Positions 1-8,929 of a stretch of 64,000 bases of DNA are shown piece after piece (position 1 is the stretch's first letter; every line of letters begins with the position of its first letter). Source of the stretch: Promicromonospora sp. AC04 (GTDB taxonomy: Bacteria; Actinomycetota; Actinomycetes; Actinomycetales; Cellulomonadaceae); the NCBI RefSeq assembly GCF_003058225.1, contig NZ_QBUG01000013.1, positions 1-64,000 of the forward strand, in the 5' to 3' direction. The translations under genes and the position numbers were made by a program. Under the pieces are notes generated by a model. The model did no database searches. It had not been told where the DNA came from and saw only the letters and a list, made by a program, of their open reading frames with translations.

Positions 1-175
1 CCATGATCGCGGTGAACCGGCCCTGCTCGAAGTCGACGTCCACCCCGTCCAGAGCACGCACGACAGCCTCACCCTTGCCATAGGTCTTCGTCAGGCTCCT
101 GGCTCGTACGGCGCGGGCGGTGGTGCCGGACGCGGGTGCCGGCTGCTCCGCCGGGACGTACACGGTGGTGTCCAC
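1..175 (-). CDS. ABC transporter ATP-binding protein, N-terminal part (runs off the window)
   Basis: The reverse strand reads from a GTG at 175 into a protein whose residues about 27-58 (SLTKTYGKGEAVVRALDGVD, then a stretch ending FTAIM) match the first strands of an ABC ATPase. The window ends just before the Walker A glycines. The -KGEAVVRALDGV- spacing is typical of the MacB/LolD-like class that pairs with FtsX-type permeases, but too little is visible to name a substrate. GAGGAG lies about 8 bases upstream of the GTG and supports this start. A 25-residue tail rich in Pro/Ala/Thr precedes the ATPase fold. The gene is divergent from the EccC-like gene. Confidence 0.8.
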   Translation of the reverse strand, partial: MDTTVYVPAEQPAPASGTTARAVRARSLTKTYGKGEAVVRALDGVDVDFEQGRFTAIM

Positions 176-552
176 GAGTTTTCTCCTCGGATCGTTGAGG
201 CTGCTGGGTGCTGCGGGCGGGTCGCCGGTGGCGGCCCGCGCCGGACGATGCCTGCACGGAAGGTGCCCCTGCGTGCTGCCCGGAAGTGGACCAGCCTTCC
301 CGGGGTCGCCCCCGGTACGGCCGGCAGCAACGAACCTACGGAGGCGGGCGGCCTCGGGACATCGGGCGTCGGCCTGATCCTTCCCGGACCGTGTCATCCC
401 CTGGTCGTACGTCTGGTCGACCCCGGGTAGGGGCACTCCCCCAGGGGTTGTGCCGCAGAGAGCGCGACGCCGGGCCTGTGGAAACCGGAGTTGTACACAG
501 GAACCCCAGTCGTGGCCCCGGTCCGGGCGTCCGCGGGGCGAGGCTGGACAGC

Positions 553-3500
553 ATGACCCGACCCCGAGCGTCCGACGACGCCGTGCGCGTGACCCTGCAC
601 CCCGGCGAGGACGTGCTCCTGCGCCCGGGCGCGCGGCTGGCCGACGTGCGCGCACCCCTCGCGATGCTCACCCGGCGCCCGGAGCTGCGGCACGCGCCGC
701 TCACGGTCGACGGCGCCCGCGTTACCGACAACCTGGTGGTCGGCGAGCGCCCGCTGCTGCCGGGCGCGGTCCTGCGCCCGCTGCTGCCGGGTGCCGTTTT
801 GCGCGCGCAGCGGCCGGGCGAAGCCGGCTCCGCACCGCTGCCCGGGCGCGGTCGCGGCACTGACACCGGCACCGGACTCGGCGGGCCCTGGCTGGTCGCC
901 CGCGCGACGGGGCCCGACGCCGGGACCGTCGTCGGCGTCGACGGGCCGTGGGCTGCGCTCCGCGCCTGGGTCCGGCTACGACCAGGTGGACGTCTCGCGG
1001 TCCGCCGGTCGCGGGGTCCGGCGGACTGGCTCGCGCCCGGTCCGGAACCCGCGCTCGGCGGCAGCTCCTGGGGGCTGGCGCTGCTCCCCGCTGTCGCGTC
1101 CCTGGTCCTCGCGGCCGCCCTTCGTCAGCCGGTCCTGGCGGTGTTTGCCCTGGTAGGCCTGGTTGCGGCTGCCCCACAGCTGCGTGCCGCCCGGCAGCGG
1201 TCCGCGCCGCGGGGCGCCGCGCGGACCCGGTCTCGCGAGCTGCCCGGCCCTGCTCGTCTCCTGGCCTTCGCGCACGCCGCGCTCCATGTCTCGCCGGGCG
1301 CCTGGGCCGCGGCGCGGGAGGCCCACGCCGCCCGGGACTCTGGCGCTTCGGGGGCATCACCAGCTGTCGGGGCACGCTTCCTGTCCGCACCGGACGACTC
1401 CTGGGAACCGTTGCTGCACGACGGCACGGTCGCCGTCCTCGGACCCGACGACCTGGCCCGGTCGGTCGCCCGTGCGCTCGTCGCCGGGCTCGCGGTCCGT
1501 GGCGCCGCGGTGCGGGTCGGCGGGGGCGCCCGCGGCTGGTCCTGGGCCCGCTGGCTCCCTACGGGCGGGCCGCTGGTCTTGGTCGTCGACCCGATGCCCG
1601 GCCAGACGCTCCGCCAGACACCCGGCCAGACGCCCCGCCAGACGCCCCGCCAGACGCCCCGGCACCCGACCGACCATGCGGCAGTCGGGGACGGCCCGTC
1701 GCCCGCCGTCCTGGTGGTGTCCGTCGGGACCGTCCCGCCCGGCTGCCGCGCCGTGGTGCGCGTGCTCGACGCACGCCGAGTCCGGATCACCGGGCCGGAC
1801 GGCGCGGCGCGCACCGTGCCGCTCGTCGGCGTCACGATCGAGTGGGCCGAGCGCCTGGCGCGCCTGCTCGCGGGCGCCGCCCGGCTCGGCCGGACCGTCG
1901 CCACGCTCCAGGGCAGCAGCGACGGTCGCGGCGCTCTCGGCGACAGCGGCCCCGGCCGCGCGCGACGGGGCCCGGCAAAGTCCCACCCAGAGGATCCCCT
2001 CCTGCCCCGCGTCGTGCCCCTGACCAGCGCGCACGGCCTCGCAGAGGTCCCCGGGCCGGACCTGGTCGCCGAGCGGTGGGCGGACGCCGACGGCTGGACC
2101 GTACCGCTCGGCACCGGCACGGACGGCGCGCCCGTGCGCCTCGATCTGGTCCGGGACGGGCCGCACCTGCTGGTCGCGGGCACCACCGGATCGGGCAAGT
2201 CGGAGCTGCTGCAGACGCTCGTGCTCGGGCTCGCGCTGACCCGGTCACCGGCCGACCTCGCCCTCGTGCTCGTCGACTTCAAGGGCGGCGCGAGCCTCGG
2301 TGTGTGCCGGGCGCTGCCGCACGTGGTCGGCCAGGTAACCGACCTCGAGCCCGGCCTGGCCGCGCGGGCGCTGGCCGGGCTGCGCGCGGAGCTGCGCCGC
2401 CGCGAGCGGGTCCTCGCCGACCACGGCGTGCCCGATGTCGTCGCGCTCACGCCCGGCACGCTCCCCCGGCTGGTCGTGGTGATCGACGAGTTCCGTGCCC
2501 TGGCCGACGACCTGCCCGAGTTCCTGCCCGCCCTGCTGCGGGTCGCGGCGCAGGGCCGTTCGCTCGGCGTGCACCTCGTGCTCGCGACGCAGCGTCCGGG
2601 CGGGGCCGTCGGCCCGGACCTGCGAGCCAACGTCAGCGCCCGCATCGCGCTCCGGGTCACCGACCCGCTGGAGTCGCGCGACGTGCTCGACGACCCAGCC
2701 GCCGCACGCATCCCGGTCACGACGCCGGGGCGAGCCGTGCTGCGCCTGGGATCGGCCCCACCAGTGCTGCTGCAGTGCGCGCACGCCACGGCGCCGCCCG
2801 AGGCTCCGCTGCCGCTGGTACGCCGCGCTCCGGCCTGGCCCGTCCGCCCCGTGCGCCCCGTGCGCCCCGTGCGCCCCGGAACAGCCGGACAGAACCCGGG
2901 TGACCTGCGCGAACACCCGCCGAGCGGCCCTCCCGGCCCCGTAGCCCCGGACCCAGCGGCGCCCGACGTCGCCACGCTGGTGGTCGACGCCGCCCGTCGC
3001 GCTGCGCGGATGCGGGGCCACGTCCCGGGTGCCGCCCCGTGGCTGCCGCCGCTCCCCCGACGGGCCACCCTCGCGGACCTGCCGCCGGCCGCGCGACGAG
3101 ACCGCGGCGGTCTTGTTCTCGCCCTCGGCGACGACCCGGACCGGCAGCGCCGCACGACCGTCACCTGGGACCCGAGAGACGGCCACCTCGCGGTCCTCGG
3201 GCGTGCCCGTACGGGGCGCAGCACCGCGCTGGTCACGCTCGCCCTGGCCGCGCTGCGGCAGGGCTGGTCCGTGCAGGGGATCGCCCGCGACACCGCTGCG
3301 CTCGCACCCCTGCGGCACCACCCCGGCTACGGCGGGACCAGCCACCCGGACGACGCCGCGGCGGTATCCCGCCTGCTGTCCGACGCCGGGGCCGGCACCG
3401 CTGCCGGCGCCGGGCCCGACGCCGGTCGGGCCGGTCGGGCCGGTCGAGACCGCACCCTGGTGCTCGTCGACGGCGCCGAGGACGCGCGCGGCACGCTGCC

Positions 3501-3906
3501 GCCGGCGGCGCTCCGGTCTGGTGCCGTGTTCGCCCTCTCGGCCGACGGCCCGTCCGTGGGCGGCCTGGCGGCGCGGATCGGACCGCGCCTGGTGTTGCTG
3601 ACCACCGAGCGCGCGGCCGACGTCGTGCTCGGGGCTCCCGCCGCGTTCGCGGGCTCGGGCGGCCCGCCGGGTCGGGCCGCGTGGTGCGGCCGGGGCGATC
3701 CGGTGCTGTGCCAGGTCCTGGAGCCCAGCGACCCGAAACCCGGCGACCCGGAACCCGGTGACCCGGAACCTGGCGACATGGCACCTAGCGGCATGGCACC
3801 TAGCGGCAAGGGAGCCGCGGACGGGACGGACCTGCCTGAAGAGGGGCCCGGGCTCAGTCCTCGGAGCCGGTCGCCGACGTCGCCGCGACGACGGAGGGCG
3901 TCATGA
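553..3906 (+). CDS. FtsK/SpoIIIE (EccC/EssC-like) ATPase, orphan
   Basis: This 1117-residue protein resembles the motor ATPases of type VII (ESX/Esx) secretion. Residues 1-120 look like the small FHA/ubiquitin-like N-terminal module of EssC-type proteins, and residues 174-205 form a hydrophobic membrane hairpin. The first FtsK/SpoIIIE domain has an intact Walker A (GTTGSGKS, 543-550), a Walker B ending in D645-E646 and the ATQRPGG sensor. A second domain is degenerate: its P-loop is GRARTGRS (883-890) with Arg at the Lys position. Low-complexity Gln-Thr-Pro and Val-Arg-Pro repeats separate the modules. No WXG100, EccB, EccD or mycosin gene lies in view, so a secretion role is inferred from the family only. 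The ATG at 553 was preferred because the reading frame upstream of it is low-complexity noise. Confidence 0.8.
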   Translation: MTRPRASDDAVRVTLHPGEDVLLRPGARLADVRAPLAMLTRRPELRHAPLTVDGARVTDNLVVGERPLLPGAVLRPLLPGAVLRAQRPGEAGSAPLPGRGRGTDTGTGLGGPWLVARATGPDAGTVVGVDGPWAALRAWVRLRPGGRLAVRRSRGPADWLAPGPEPALGGSSWGLALLPAVASLVLAAALRQPVLAVFALVGLVAAAPQLRAARQRSAPRGAARTRSRELPGPARLLAFAHAALHVSPGAWAAAREAHAARDSGASGASPAVGARFLSAPDDSWEPLLHDGTVAVLGPDDLARSVARALVAGLAVRGAAVRVGGGARGWSWARWLPTGGPLVLVVDPMPGQTLRQTPGQTPRQTPRQTPRHPTDHAAVGDGPSPAVLVVSVGTVPPGCRAVVRVLDARRVRITGPDGAARTVPLVGVTIEWAERLARLLAGAARLGRTVATLQGSSDGRGALGDSGPGRARRGPAKSHPEDPLLPRVVPLTSAHGLAEVPGPDLVAERWADADGWTVPLGTGTDGAPVRLDLVRDGPHLLVAGTTGSGKSELLQTLVLGLALTRSPADLALVLVDFKGGASLGVCRALPHVVGQVTDLEPGLAARALAGLRAELRRRERVLADHGVPDVVALTPGTLPRLVVVIDEFRALADDLPEFLPALLRVAAQGRSLGVHLVLATQRPGGAVGPDLRANVSARIALRVTDPLESRDVLDDPAAARIPVTTPGRAVLRLGSAPPVLLQCAHATAPPEAPLPLVRRAPAWPVRPVRPVRPVRPGTAGQNPGDLREHPPSGPPGPVAPDPAAPDVATLVVDAARRAARMRGHVPGAAPWLPPLPRRATLADLPPAARRDRGGLVLALGDDPDRQRRTTVTWDPRDGHLAVLGRARTGRSTALVTLALAALRQGWSVQGIARDTAALAPLRHHPGYGGTSHPDDAAAVSRLLSDAGAGTAAGAGPDAGRAGRAGRDRTLVLVDGAEDARGTLPPAALRSGAVFALSADGPSVGGLAARIGPRLVLLTTERAADVVLGAPAAFAGSGGPPGRAAWCGRGDPVLCQVLEPSDPKPGDPEPGDPEPGDMAPSGMAPSGKGAADGTDLPEEGPGLSPRSRSPTSPRRRRAS
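1603..1662 (+). repeat. 12-bp tandem repeat inside the EccC-like gene
   Basis: Five tandem 12-base units (consensus CAGACGCCCCGC) encode repeated Q-T-P-R tetrapeptides in the region between the membrane hairpin and the first ATPase domain. The unit length keeps the frame, so copy-number change would lengthen or shorten a linker without breaking the protein. Confidence 0.85.
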
Positions 3907-4276
3907 GCAGCACGCCCACGGCCACGGCGATCACGAGCGCCACCCACGCACCCGCAACGACGATCCCGGTGCCGCTGCCGATCGCCGCGACCGACCCGAT
4001 GATCTGGAAGAGCTGCCAGGTCACGACAGGCCCGCGGCCGGAACGGCGGCCGGCGAGAAGGGCTCGGCAGGACACCACGAGAACCCAGGCAACACCCAGG
4101 AGGAACAGCACCAGAAAGAGGCTCACACCCACCGACGTGGAACCGCCCGTAAGGAGCTCGCCAAGTAGCACCACGGCGAAAGCAACGAGCCCGATCACCT
4201 CGACCACGACGCCGATCATCAGGGCACGAAGAAACGCCGGGACACGGCGCGCGAAAAAGGCTTCCAGTACGGGCAC
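3854..4276 (-). CDS. small membrane protein, function unknown
   Basis: This 140-residue protein is not assigned to a family. It has three to four hydrophobic segments (about 18-40, 48-72, and a long stretch at 87-125) and a short Arg-rich loop (RRSGRG) near residue 80. It is read from GTG at 4276. A TATCCT hexamer lies 8 bases upstream, so the transcript would have almost no leader. The 3' end overlaps the end of the EccC-like gene by 53 bases on the opposite strand. Hydrophobicity and GC3-biased codons suggest a real gene. No enzymatic motif is visible. Confidence 0.65.
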   Translation of the reverse strand: MPVLEAFFARRVPAFLRALMIGVVVEVIGLVAFAVVLLGELLTGGSTSVGVSLFLVLFLLGVAWVLVVSCRALLAGRRSGRGPVVTWQLFQIIGSVAAIGSGTGIVVAGAWVALVIAVAVGVLLMTPSVVAATSATGSED

Positions 4277-4306
4277 GACGTACTAGGATACTGGTGAGCG
4301 GGCTAT

Positions 4307-4392
4307 TCACAATAGTGTGACGGATACCTCAGGGTTCACGGCCCAGAAACTTCGCCGTAACCCCTTGTGCGAGCGTTCACGAGCGTGTGAAC
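4307..4392. promoter_or_regulatory. two inverted repeats upstream of whiB
   Basis: Two palindromes sit in the intergenic region: TCACA-N4-TGTGA at 4307-4320 and GTTCAC-N6-GTGAAC at 4375-4392. The first has CRP-like half-sites but a 4-base rather than 6-base spacer. The second has the half-sites in the opposite order. They could serve whiB, the membrane protein, or both. This is a pattern seen in the sequence, with no proof of binding. Confidence 0.4.
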
Positions 4393-4562
4393 CTAGATGC
4401 AGCAATCCCACACACCCCGAACAAACCACCGTCGGTCGCCGCCTGGCGCACAGGGATCGGAAAACGATCCATAACCAGACCTGTGCGCCCCAGACGCACG
4501 ACGACGATGCTCCCTCGTGGCGAGCCGGACGGTGGGTAGTTCCTTCCAAGGAGTACGTGACC

Positions 4563-4811
4563 ATGGACTGGCGCCACCGCGCAGCATGCCTCGAAGAGGA
4601 CCCCGAGCTGTTCTTCCCCATCGGCAACACGGGCCCTGCCCTGCTGCAGATCGAGGAGGCCAAGGCCGTGTGCCGTCGCTGCGACGTAGTCGACACCTGC
4701 CTCAAGTGGGCTATCGAGTCCGGGCAGGATGCCGGCGTCTGGGGCGGCATGAGCGAGGACGAGCGTCGCGCGCTCAAGCGTCGCACCGCACGCGCTCGCC
4801 GCGCAGGCTGA
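4563..4811 (+). CDS. whiB1: WhiB-family iron-sulfur transcription regulator (WhiB1/WblE type)
   Basis: This 82-residue protein has the four cluster-binding cysteines of the Wbl family (C9, C37, C40, C46), the G-V-W-G-G turn at 58-62 and a basic C-terminal tail (KRRTARARR) for DNA contact. Wbl proteins bind a [4Fe-4S] cluster, respond to nitric oxide or redox state, and act with the primary sigma factor. Length and N-terminal sequence match the WhiB1/WblE subgroup closely. AAGGAG lies 9 bases before the ATG at 4563 and fixes the start. It converges on the PdtaS-like kinase gene; whiB1 and pdtaS are also neighbours in Mycobacterium tuberculosis, which supports both names. Confidence 0.93.
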   Translation: MDWRHRAACLEEDPELFFPIGNTGPALLQIEEAKAVCRRCDVVDTCLKWAIESGQDAGVWGGMSEDERRALKRRTARARRAG

Positions 4812-4903
4812 CTCGACGGGACCGGCCCGACAGGGCTGATCCGAACGGGCCGATCCCGATGGGACCGGCCCCGGCAGCAAGGCTTCACTTTCCGCGAGTT
4901 TCC

Positions 4904-4948
4904 GCGAGCCGCGCCTGAGCACACCCCCTCCGCCCAGGCGCGGCTCGC
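4904..4948. terminator. bidirectional terminator hairpin between whiB and pdtaS
   Basis: A perfect 14-bp stem (GCGAGCCGCGCCTG at 4904-4917 pairing with 4935-4948) encloses a 17-base pyrimidine-rich loop and is followed by a short T-rich run. It lies between the convergent ends of whiB and the histidine kinase. Confidence 0.75.
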
Positions 4949-5022
4949 GTCTTTGCTTCGGCGGTGCCCTTCAGCGCGCCCGAACGCCCCGCCCGAGCGC
5001 CCCGAGACGCCTCCGGCCGGCC

Positions 5023-6516
5023 TCAGGACCGCGCGGACTCGGCCACCCGCAGCACCAGCTGCAGCTCCACCTGCGTGCCCCCGCCCTCGCGGGTCGACCA
5101 CTCGATGGTCCCCCCGAGCTCGTTGGTGACGAGCGTGCGCACGATCTGCGTGCCCAGGCCGCTGCCGGGGCCGCGCCCGCCGGCGTCGCCGTTCTCGGGC
5201 AGCCCCACGCCGTCGTCGGCCACGACCACCCGCAGGGCGGAGTTGTTCCGCTCCACGCCGATCTCGACGGTACCCACCGCGCGCCCCACGAACCCGTGCT
5301 CCACGGCGTTCGTGACCAGCTCGGTGAGGACGAGGGCGAGAGGTGTCGCGTCCTGCGCGGGCACCATGCCGAACGAGCCGGTCCGCACCGTGCGGACCGA
5401 GGTCGACGACGCGGAGGCCACGTCGGCCGTGAGGCGCAGCGCCCTGCCGACCATGTCGTCGAGCTCGACCTGCTCGTCCAGGGTCTGCGAGAGGCTCTCG
5501 TGCACCAGGGCGATGGTCGACACGCGCCGCATGGCCTCCTCGAGCGCCTCCTTGGCCGCCGGCACGTCCATGCGCCGGGCCTGGAGCCGCAGCAGCGCGG
5601 CTACGGTCTGCAGGTTGTTCTTCACGCGGTGGTGGATCTCGCGGATCGTCGCGTCCTTGGTGATGAGCTCGCGCTCGCGCCGGCGCAGCTCGGACACGTC
5701 GCGGCACAGCAGCACGGCGCCGATGCGCTGGCCACGGTCGGTCAGCGGCATCGCCCGCAGCGACAGCGACACCCCGTGCGCCTCGATGTCGGTGCGCCAC
5801 GGCGCGCGGCCCATCACCACGAGCGGCAGCGACTCGTCCACGGGCTTGAGCTGCTCCACCAGGTCGGCCGTCACCTCGACGAGCGACTGCCCCACGAGCG
5901 GCCCGATCACGCCGAGCCGGTGGAAGCACGACAGGGCGTTCGGGCTCGCGTACAGCACCTCGCCCTCGGAGTTGAGGCGGATCAGGCCGTCGCCCACACG
6001 CGGGGCCCCGCGCCGCGAGCCGGTGGCCGCGTTCGGCAGGGGGAACTCGCCCCGCGGGATCATCGCGACGAGGTCGTCCGCCGCCTCGACGTAGTTCAGC
6101 TCCAGGCGCGACGGCGTCCGGCCCGAGCCCAGGTTGGTCTGGCGCGCGATCACCGCGACCGCCGCGTCCTTGTGGACGACGGGGATCGCCTCCTCCCGCA
6201 CCGCGTACGCGCCGAACCAGCGCGGCTCACGGGCGCGCTGCGCCTTGGCCTCGGCCATCGCCTTCGCCAGCTGCGGGCGCTGCCCTTCCGGCGCGAACGA
6301 GCCGACGATGTCGTCGTAGTGCACCGTTGCGCCCGTCGAGGGGCGGCACTGGGCGATCGCGATGAACCGCCCGTCGTCGGTGGGCAACCACAGCACGAGG
6401 TCCGCGAACGCCAGGTCGGAGACCACCTGCCAGTCGCCGACCAGGAGATGCAGCCATTCGACCTCAGCCGGCTCGAGGTCGGCGTGCTCAAGGATCAGGT
6501 CACTCATCGCGGACAC
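5023..6516 (-). CDS. pdtaS: PdtaS-type sensor histidine kinase
   Basis: This 497-residue cytosolic kinase has an N-terminal GAF-like domain (about 1-150), a PAS domain (about 175-280), a HisKA_2 dimerisation helix with the phospho-acceptor in REIHHRVKNNLQ (H295/H296) and an HATPase_c domain with VADDGVGLP and GLGTQIV boxes. The whole plan, including IREIHHRVKNNLQTVAALLR, matches mycobacterial PdtaS, which phosphorylates the RNA-binding antiterminator PdtaR. No pdtaR gene is in this window. No membrane segment is present. The GTG at 6516 lies 6 bases from a TAGGCT -10 box, so the mRNA is probably leaderless. ATG 6507 is the alternative start. Confidence 0.92.
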   Translation of the reverse strand: MSAMSDLILEHADLEPAEVEWLHLLVGDWQVVSDLAFADLVLWLPTDDGRFIAIAQCRPSTGATVHYDDIVGSFAPEGQRPQLAKAMAEAKAQRAREPRWFGAYAVREEAIPVVHKDAAVAVIARQTNLGSGRTPSRLELNYVEAADDLVAMIPRGEFPLPNAATGSRRGAPRVGDGLIRLNSEGEVLYASPNALSCFHRLGVIGPLVGQSLVEVTADLVEQLKPVDESLPLVVMGRAPWRTDIEAHGVSLSLRAMPLTDRGQRIGAVLLCRDVSELRRRERELITKDATIREIHHRVKNNLQTVAALLRLQARRMDVPAAKEALEEAMRRVSTIALVHESLSQTLDEQVELDDMVGRALRLTADVASASSTSVRTVRTGSFGMVPAQDATPLALVLTELVTNAVEHGFVGRAVGTVEIGVERNNSALRVVVADDGVGLPENGDAGGRGPGSGLGTQIVRTLVTNELGGTIEWSTREGGGTQVELQLVLRVAESARS

Positions 6517-6522
6517 GCGCCA

Positions 6523-6528
6523 AGCCTA
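6523..6528 (-). promoter_or_regulatory. leaderless -10 element of pdtaS
   Basis: TAGGCT on the reverse strand ends 6 bases before the GTG start at 6516, the spacing expected when transcription begins at the start codon. No Shine-Dalgarno is present. Confidence 0.6.
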
Positions 6529-6665
6529 TGTCGGAACGTGCACGACCCGTTGAGTGCACGGCGTGTACCCAGGCCCGGGCCGGCGCCCGCACATATCCGA
6601 TGCGCGCAAGGCGTCGGTTAGAGTTCCATCACCGGCACGCCCCGTCGGCGCGAGGAGGAGAGCCC

Positions 6666-7190
6666 GTGCACCTGACAGTGGACCTGACGTTCCCCGCGAA
6701 CATCGACGACGTCTCCGCGATGCTCGCCGACGAGGCATTCGTGCGGTGGCGCGCCCAGCGTTCCACCGGTTCCGTGAACGGCGTGGTCGAGCAGGCCGAC
6801 GTCACCGGCACCGCGGTCACCGGTTTCACCGTCGTGGTGCGCCGCACCCTCCCGACCGACATCATCCCGGTGCAGGCCCGCCCGTTCGTGGGCGCGCACC
6901 TCGAGATCCGCCAGGCCGAGGCCTGGGAGGCGGCCGCGGACGGCCGTCGCACCGGCACGGTGGCGGTCGAGATCATGGGGGCACCGGTTCGGGTCACCGC
7001 CACGGCCGCCCTGGCCCCGCTGCCCGACGGCGGCACCCGCCTCAGCTACGCCGGTGACGTACGGGCGACGGTGCCGCTGTTCGGCACCGTGATCGAGGAG
7101 GCGGCGGTCAGCGCGGTCCGCACCACCCTCGAGACCGAGGCGGAGGCGGGCCGCGACTGGCTCGCCGGCAAGCGCACGGGAACGGCCTGA
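6666..7190 (+). CDS. DUF2505 family protein (SRPBCC-like lipid-binding fold)
   Basis: This 174-residue protein matches DUF2505, a family common in actinobacteria and predicted to share the [11 protein letters not shown] fold that binds hydrophobic ligands. Visible features are the N-terminal strand HLTVDLTFPANIDDVSAML, the central RRTLPTDIIPVQARPFVG and the C-terminal amphipathic helix VSAVRTTLETEAEAGRDWL. A GAGGAGGAG tract 5-13 bases before the GTG at 6666 sets the start. The gene is divergent from pdtaS. Its biochemical role is not known from the sequence. Confidence 0.82.
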   Translation: MHLTVDLTFPANIDDVSAMLADEAFVRWRAQRSTGSVNGVVEQADVTGTAVTGFTVVVRRTLPTDIIPVQARPFVGAHLEIRQAEAWEAAADGRRTGTVAVEIMGAPVRVTATAALAPLPDGGTRLSYAGDVRATVPLFGTVIEEAAVSAVRTTLETEAEAGRDWLAGKRTGTA

Positions 7191-7479
7191 CCGACCCGCA
7201 CCGGACATCCCTCCGGGATGCCCCTGCCAGATGTCCTGACGTACGCACCGAGCGGCGCGGCCCGGCCATCTCCTGACGAATCCTTTTACTTCCCCGGTAC
7301 AACTACGGCAATTCAGACATCGTTTATCAATCAATGTTCGAAGTTCGTTCCAGCCCTGTCGGTTTCATGCGGCGAGGTGCTACAACCTGAGCGAACATTC
7401 GTGTCGGATGCGGGCGAGTTTGTGCTCTGATATCGCTTTCGCGCACCGACACGCGCGCACCGAACACCAAGGAGTCCCA
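7191..7479. promoter_or_regulatory. upstream region of the first sugar-binding protein gene
   Basis: This 289-base stretch has no gene. Its middle (about 7275-7345) is clearly AT-richer than the surroundings and ends near a small CGAA-N2-TTCG palindrome at about 7394. No CebR-like box (TGGGAGCGCTCCCA) is visible, unlike the region before the second binding protein. It probably holds the promoter of the first binding-protein gene. Confidence 0.45.
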
Positions 7480-8823
7480 GTGCCCAGCAAACACGGACCG
7501 GTCCGAAGCCGGACCGTCGCCCCCCGACGCGCGGCCCTTGCCACGCTCACGGTCTTCGTCCTGCCCCTCACCGGATGCGGCTCGCTCCTGGGTCAGAGTC
7601 CCGCAGGCCCGGAGGGCGACGACGCTCCGATCACGCTCACCGTGTCCACGTTCAACGACTTCGGGTACACCGACGAGATGCTCGCGAAGTACACGGAGGA
7701 GCACCCGAACGTCACCGTCGAGCACGTCGTGGCCCCCACGTCCGACGAGGCCCGGCTGCAGATGCTCAAGGCCTTCACCACGGGTGACGGTTCGGAGCTC
7801 GCGGACGTCGTAGCGGTCGAGGTCGACTGGCTGCCCGAGCTGATGCAGCACCCCGACCTCTTCGAGGACCTGACCGACGCCGAGGTCACCGAGCGCTGGG
7901 TGGACTGGAAGGTGGCCCAGGCCACGACGCCGAACGGCAAGCTGCTCGGCTACGGCACCGACATCGGCCCGGAGGCCATCTGCTACCGCGCCGACCTGTT
8001 CGAGCAGGCCGGCCTGCCGACCGACCGCGAAGAGGTCGCGAACCTGCTCGGCGGCAAGGACGCCACCTGGGAGCGCTACTTCGAGGTGGGCCGCCAGTTC
8101 GCGGCGCAGTCCGACGTCGCCTGGTTCGACGGCGCCACCGGCACCTTCCAGGGCATGATCAACCAGCTCCCGGCCGCGTTCGAGGACCCGGCCACGGAGC
8201 TGCCGACCGACCTCTCGACCAACAGCGAGGTCCGCTCGGTCTACGACCAGATCACCGGCGCGATCGGCGACGGGCTCTCGGCCGGCCTGGTGCAGTGGTC
8301 CCCCGAGTGGGCCGCCGGGTTCCAGCAGAACGCCTTCGCGACCATGCTGTGCCCCGGCTGGATGATGGGGCCGATCCAGTCGTACTCAGAGGGCGTGCAG
8401 GGCTGGGACGTCGCCAACGTCTTCCCCGGCGGCGGCGGCAACTGGGGCGGCTCGTTCCTGACCGTCCCGTCCGCGAGCCTGCACACCGAGGAGGCGAAGG
8501 AGCTCGCGGCGTGGCTCACTGCGCCCGAGCAGCAGACGCAGGCCTTCACCAAGGCGGGGGCGTTCCCGTCGCAGATCGAGGCGCAGGGGTCGCAGGCAGT
8601 CCAGGCCTACTCCAACCCGTTCTTCAACAACGCTCCGGTGGGCAAGATCTTCACGGCGCGGGCGCAGTCCATCGCCGGCGCGCCGTACAAGGGGCCGTAC
8701 TACTTCGCCATCCGGGACGAGGTCAACAACGCCCTGACCGCGGTCGACACCGGGAGCGTCGGCCCGGAGATCGCCTGGAACCAGGCCGTGCAGACTGTCG
8801 AGGGCCTGCGACTCAAGCAATGA
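7480..8823 (+). CDS. sugar ABC transporter substrate-binding lipoprotein, copy 1
   Basis: This 447-residue lipoprotein belongs to the family 1 extracellular solute-binding proteins. A twin-Arg-rich n-region and hydrophobic core lead to the lipobox LTGC with lipidated C33. The mature domain shows the typical YTDEMLAKYTEEHPNVTVE opening and the W-rich C-terminal half (DVANVFPGGGGNWGGSF). It is a close paralogue of the next gene throughout the mature part. A GGAG Shine-Dalgarno lies before the GTG at 7480. It would present an oligosaccharide, most likely a cello-oligosaccharide, to the permeases downstream. It lacks its own CebR box, so its control may differ from that of copy 2. Confidence 0.88.
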   Translation: MPSKHGPVRSRTVAPRRAALATLTVFVLPLTGCGSLLGQSPAGPEGDDAPITLTVSTFNDFGYTDEMLAKYTEEHPNVTVEHVVAPTSDEARLQMLKAFTTGDGSELADVVAVEVDWLPELMQHPDLFEDLTDAEVTERWVDWKVAQATTPNGKLLGYGTDIGPEAICYRADLFEQAGLPTDREEVANLLGGKDATWERYFEVGRQFAAQSDVAWFDGATGTFQGMINQLPAAFEDPATELPTDLSTNSEVRSVYDQITGAIGDGLSAGLVQWSPEWAAGFQQNAFATMLCPGWMMGPIQSYSEGVQGWDVANVFPGGGGNWGGSFLTVPSASLHTEEAKELAAWLTAPEQQTQAFTKAGAFPSQIEAQGSQAVQAYSNPFFNNAPVGKIFTARAQSIAGAPYKGPYYFAIRDEVNNALTAVDTGSVGPEIAWNQAVQTVEGLRLKQ

Positions 8824-8906
8824 GACCGCGGCAATGAGAAGCGCGGCAGCTTCGCCCGGTGCCTGCCTTGACAGAGCACCGTGCGCAGCGCAACGATCGG
8901 TGCCCG

Positions 8907-8920
8907 TGGGAGCGCTACCA
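8907..8920. promoter_or_regulatory. CebR-like operator, distal copy
   Basis: TGGGAGCGCTACCA differs by one base from the published CebR box (TGGGAGCGCTCCCA). It lies 25 bases (centre to centre) upstream of the perfect copy, in the gap between the two binding-protein genes. Confidence 0.75.
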
Positions 8921-8929
8921 CACCACGAT

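Noticed and set aside
208-552. N-terminal 115 residues before the EccC-like ATG
   Set aside because: The stretch overlaps the intergenic region and leader of the divergent ABC gene and is low complexity. No EssC-like domain is present before 553.
948-2903. A 651-residue Arg/Pro-rich frame on the plus strand
   Set aside because: It is a shadow of the EccC-like gene, without motifs and with atypical composition.
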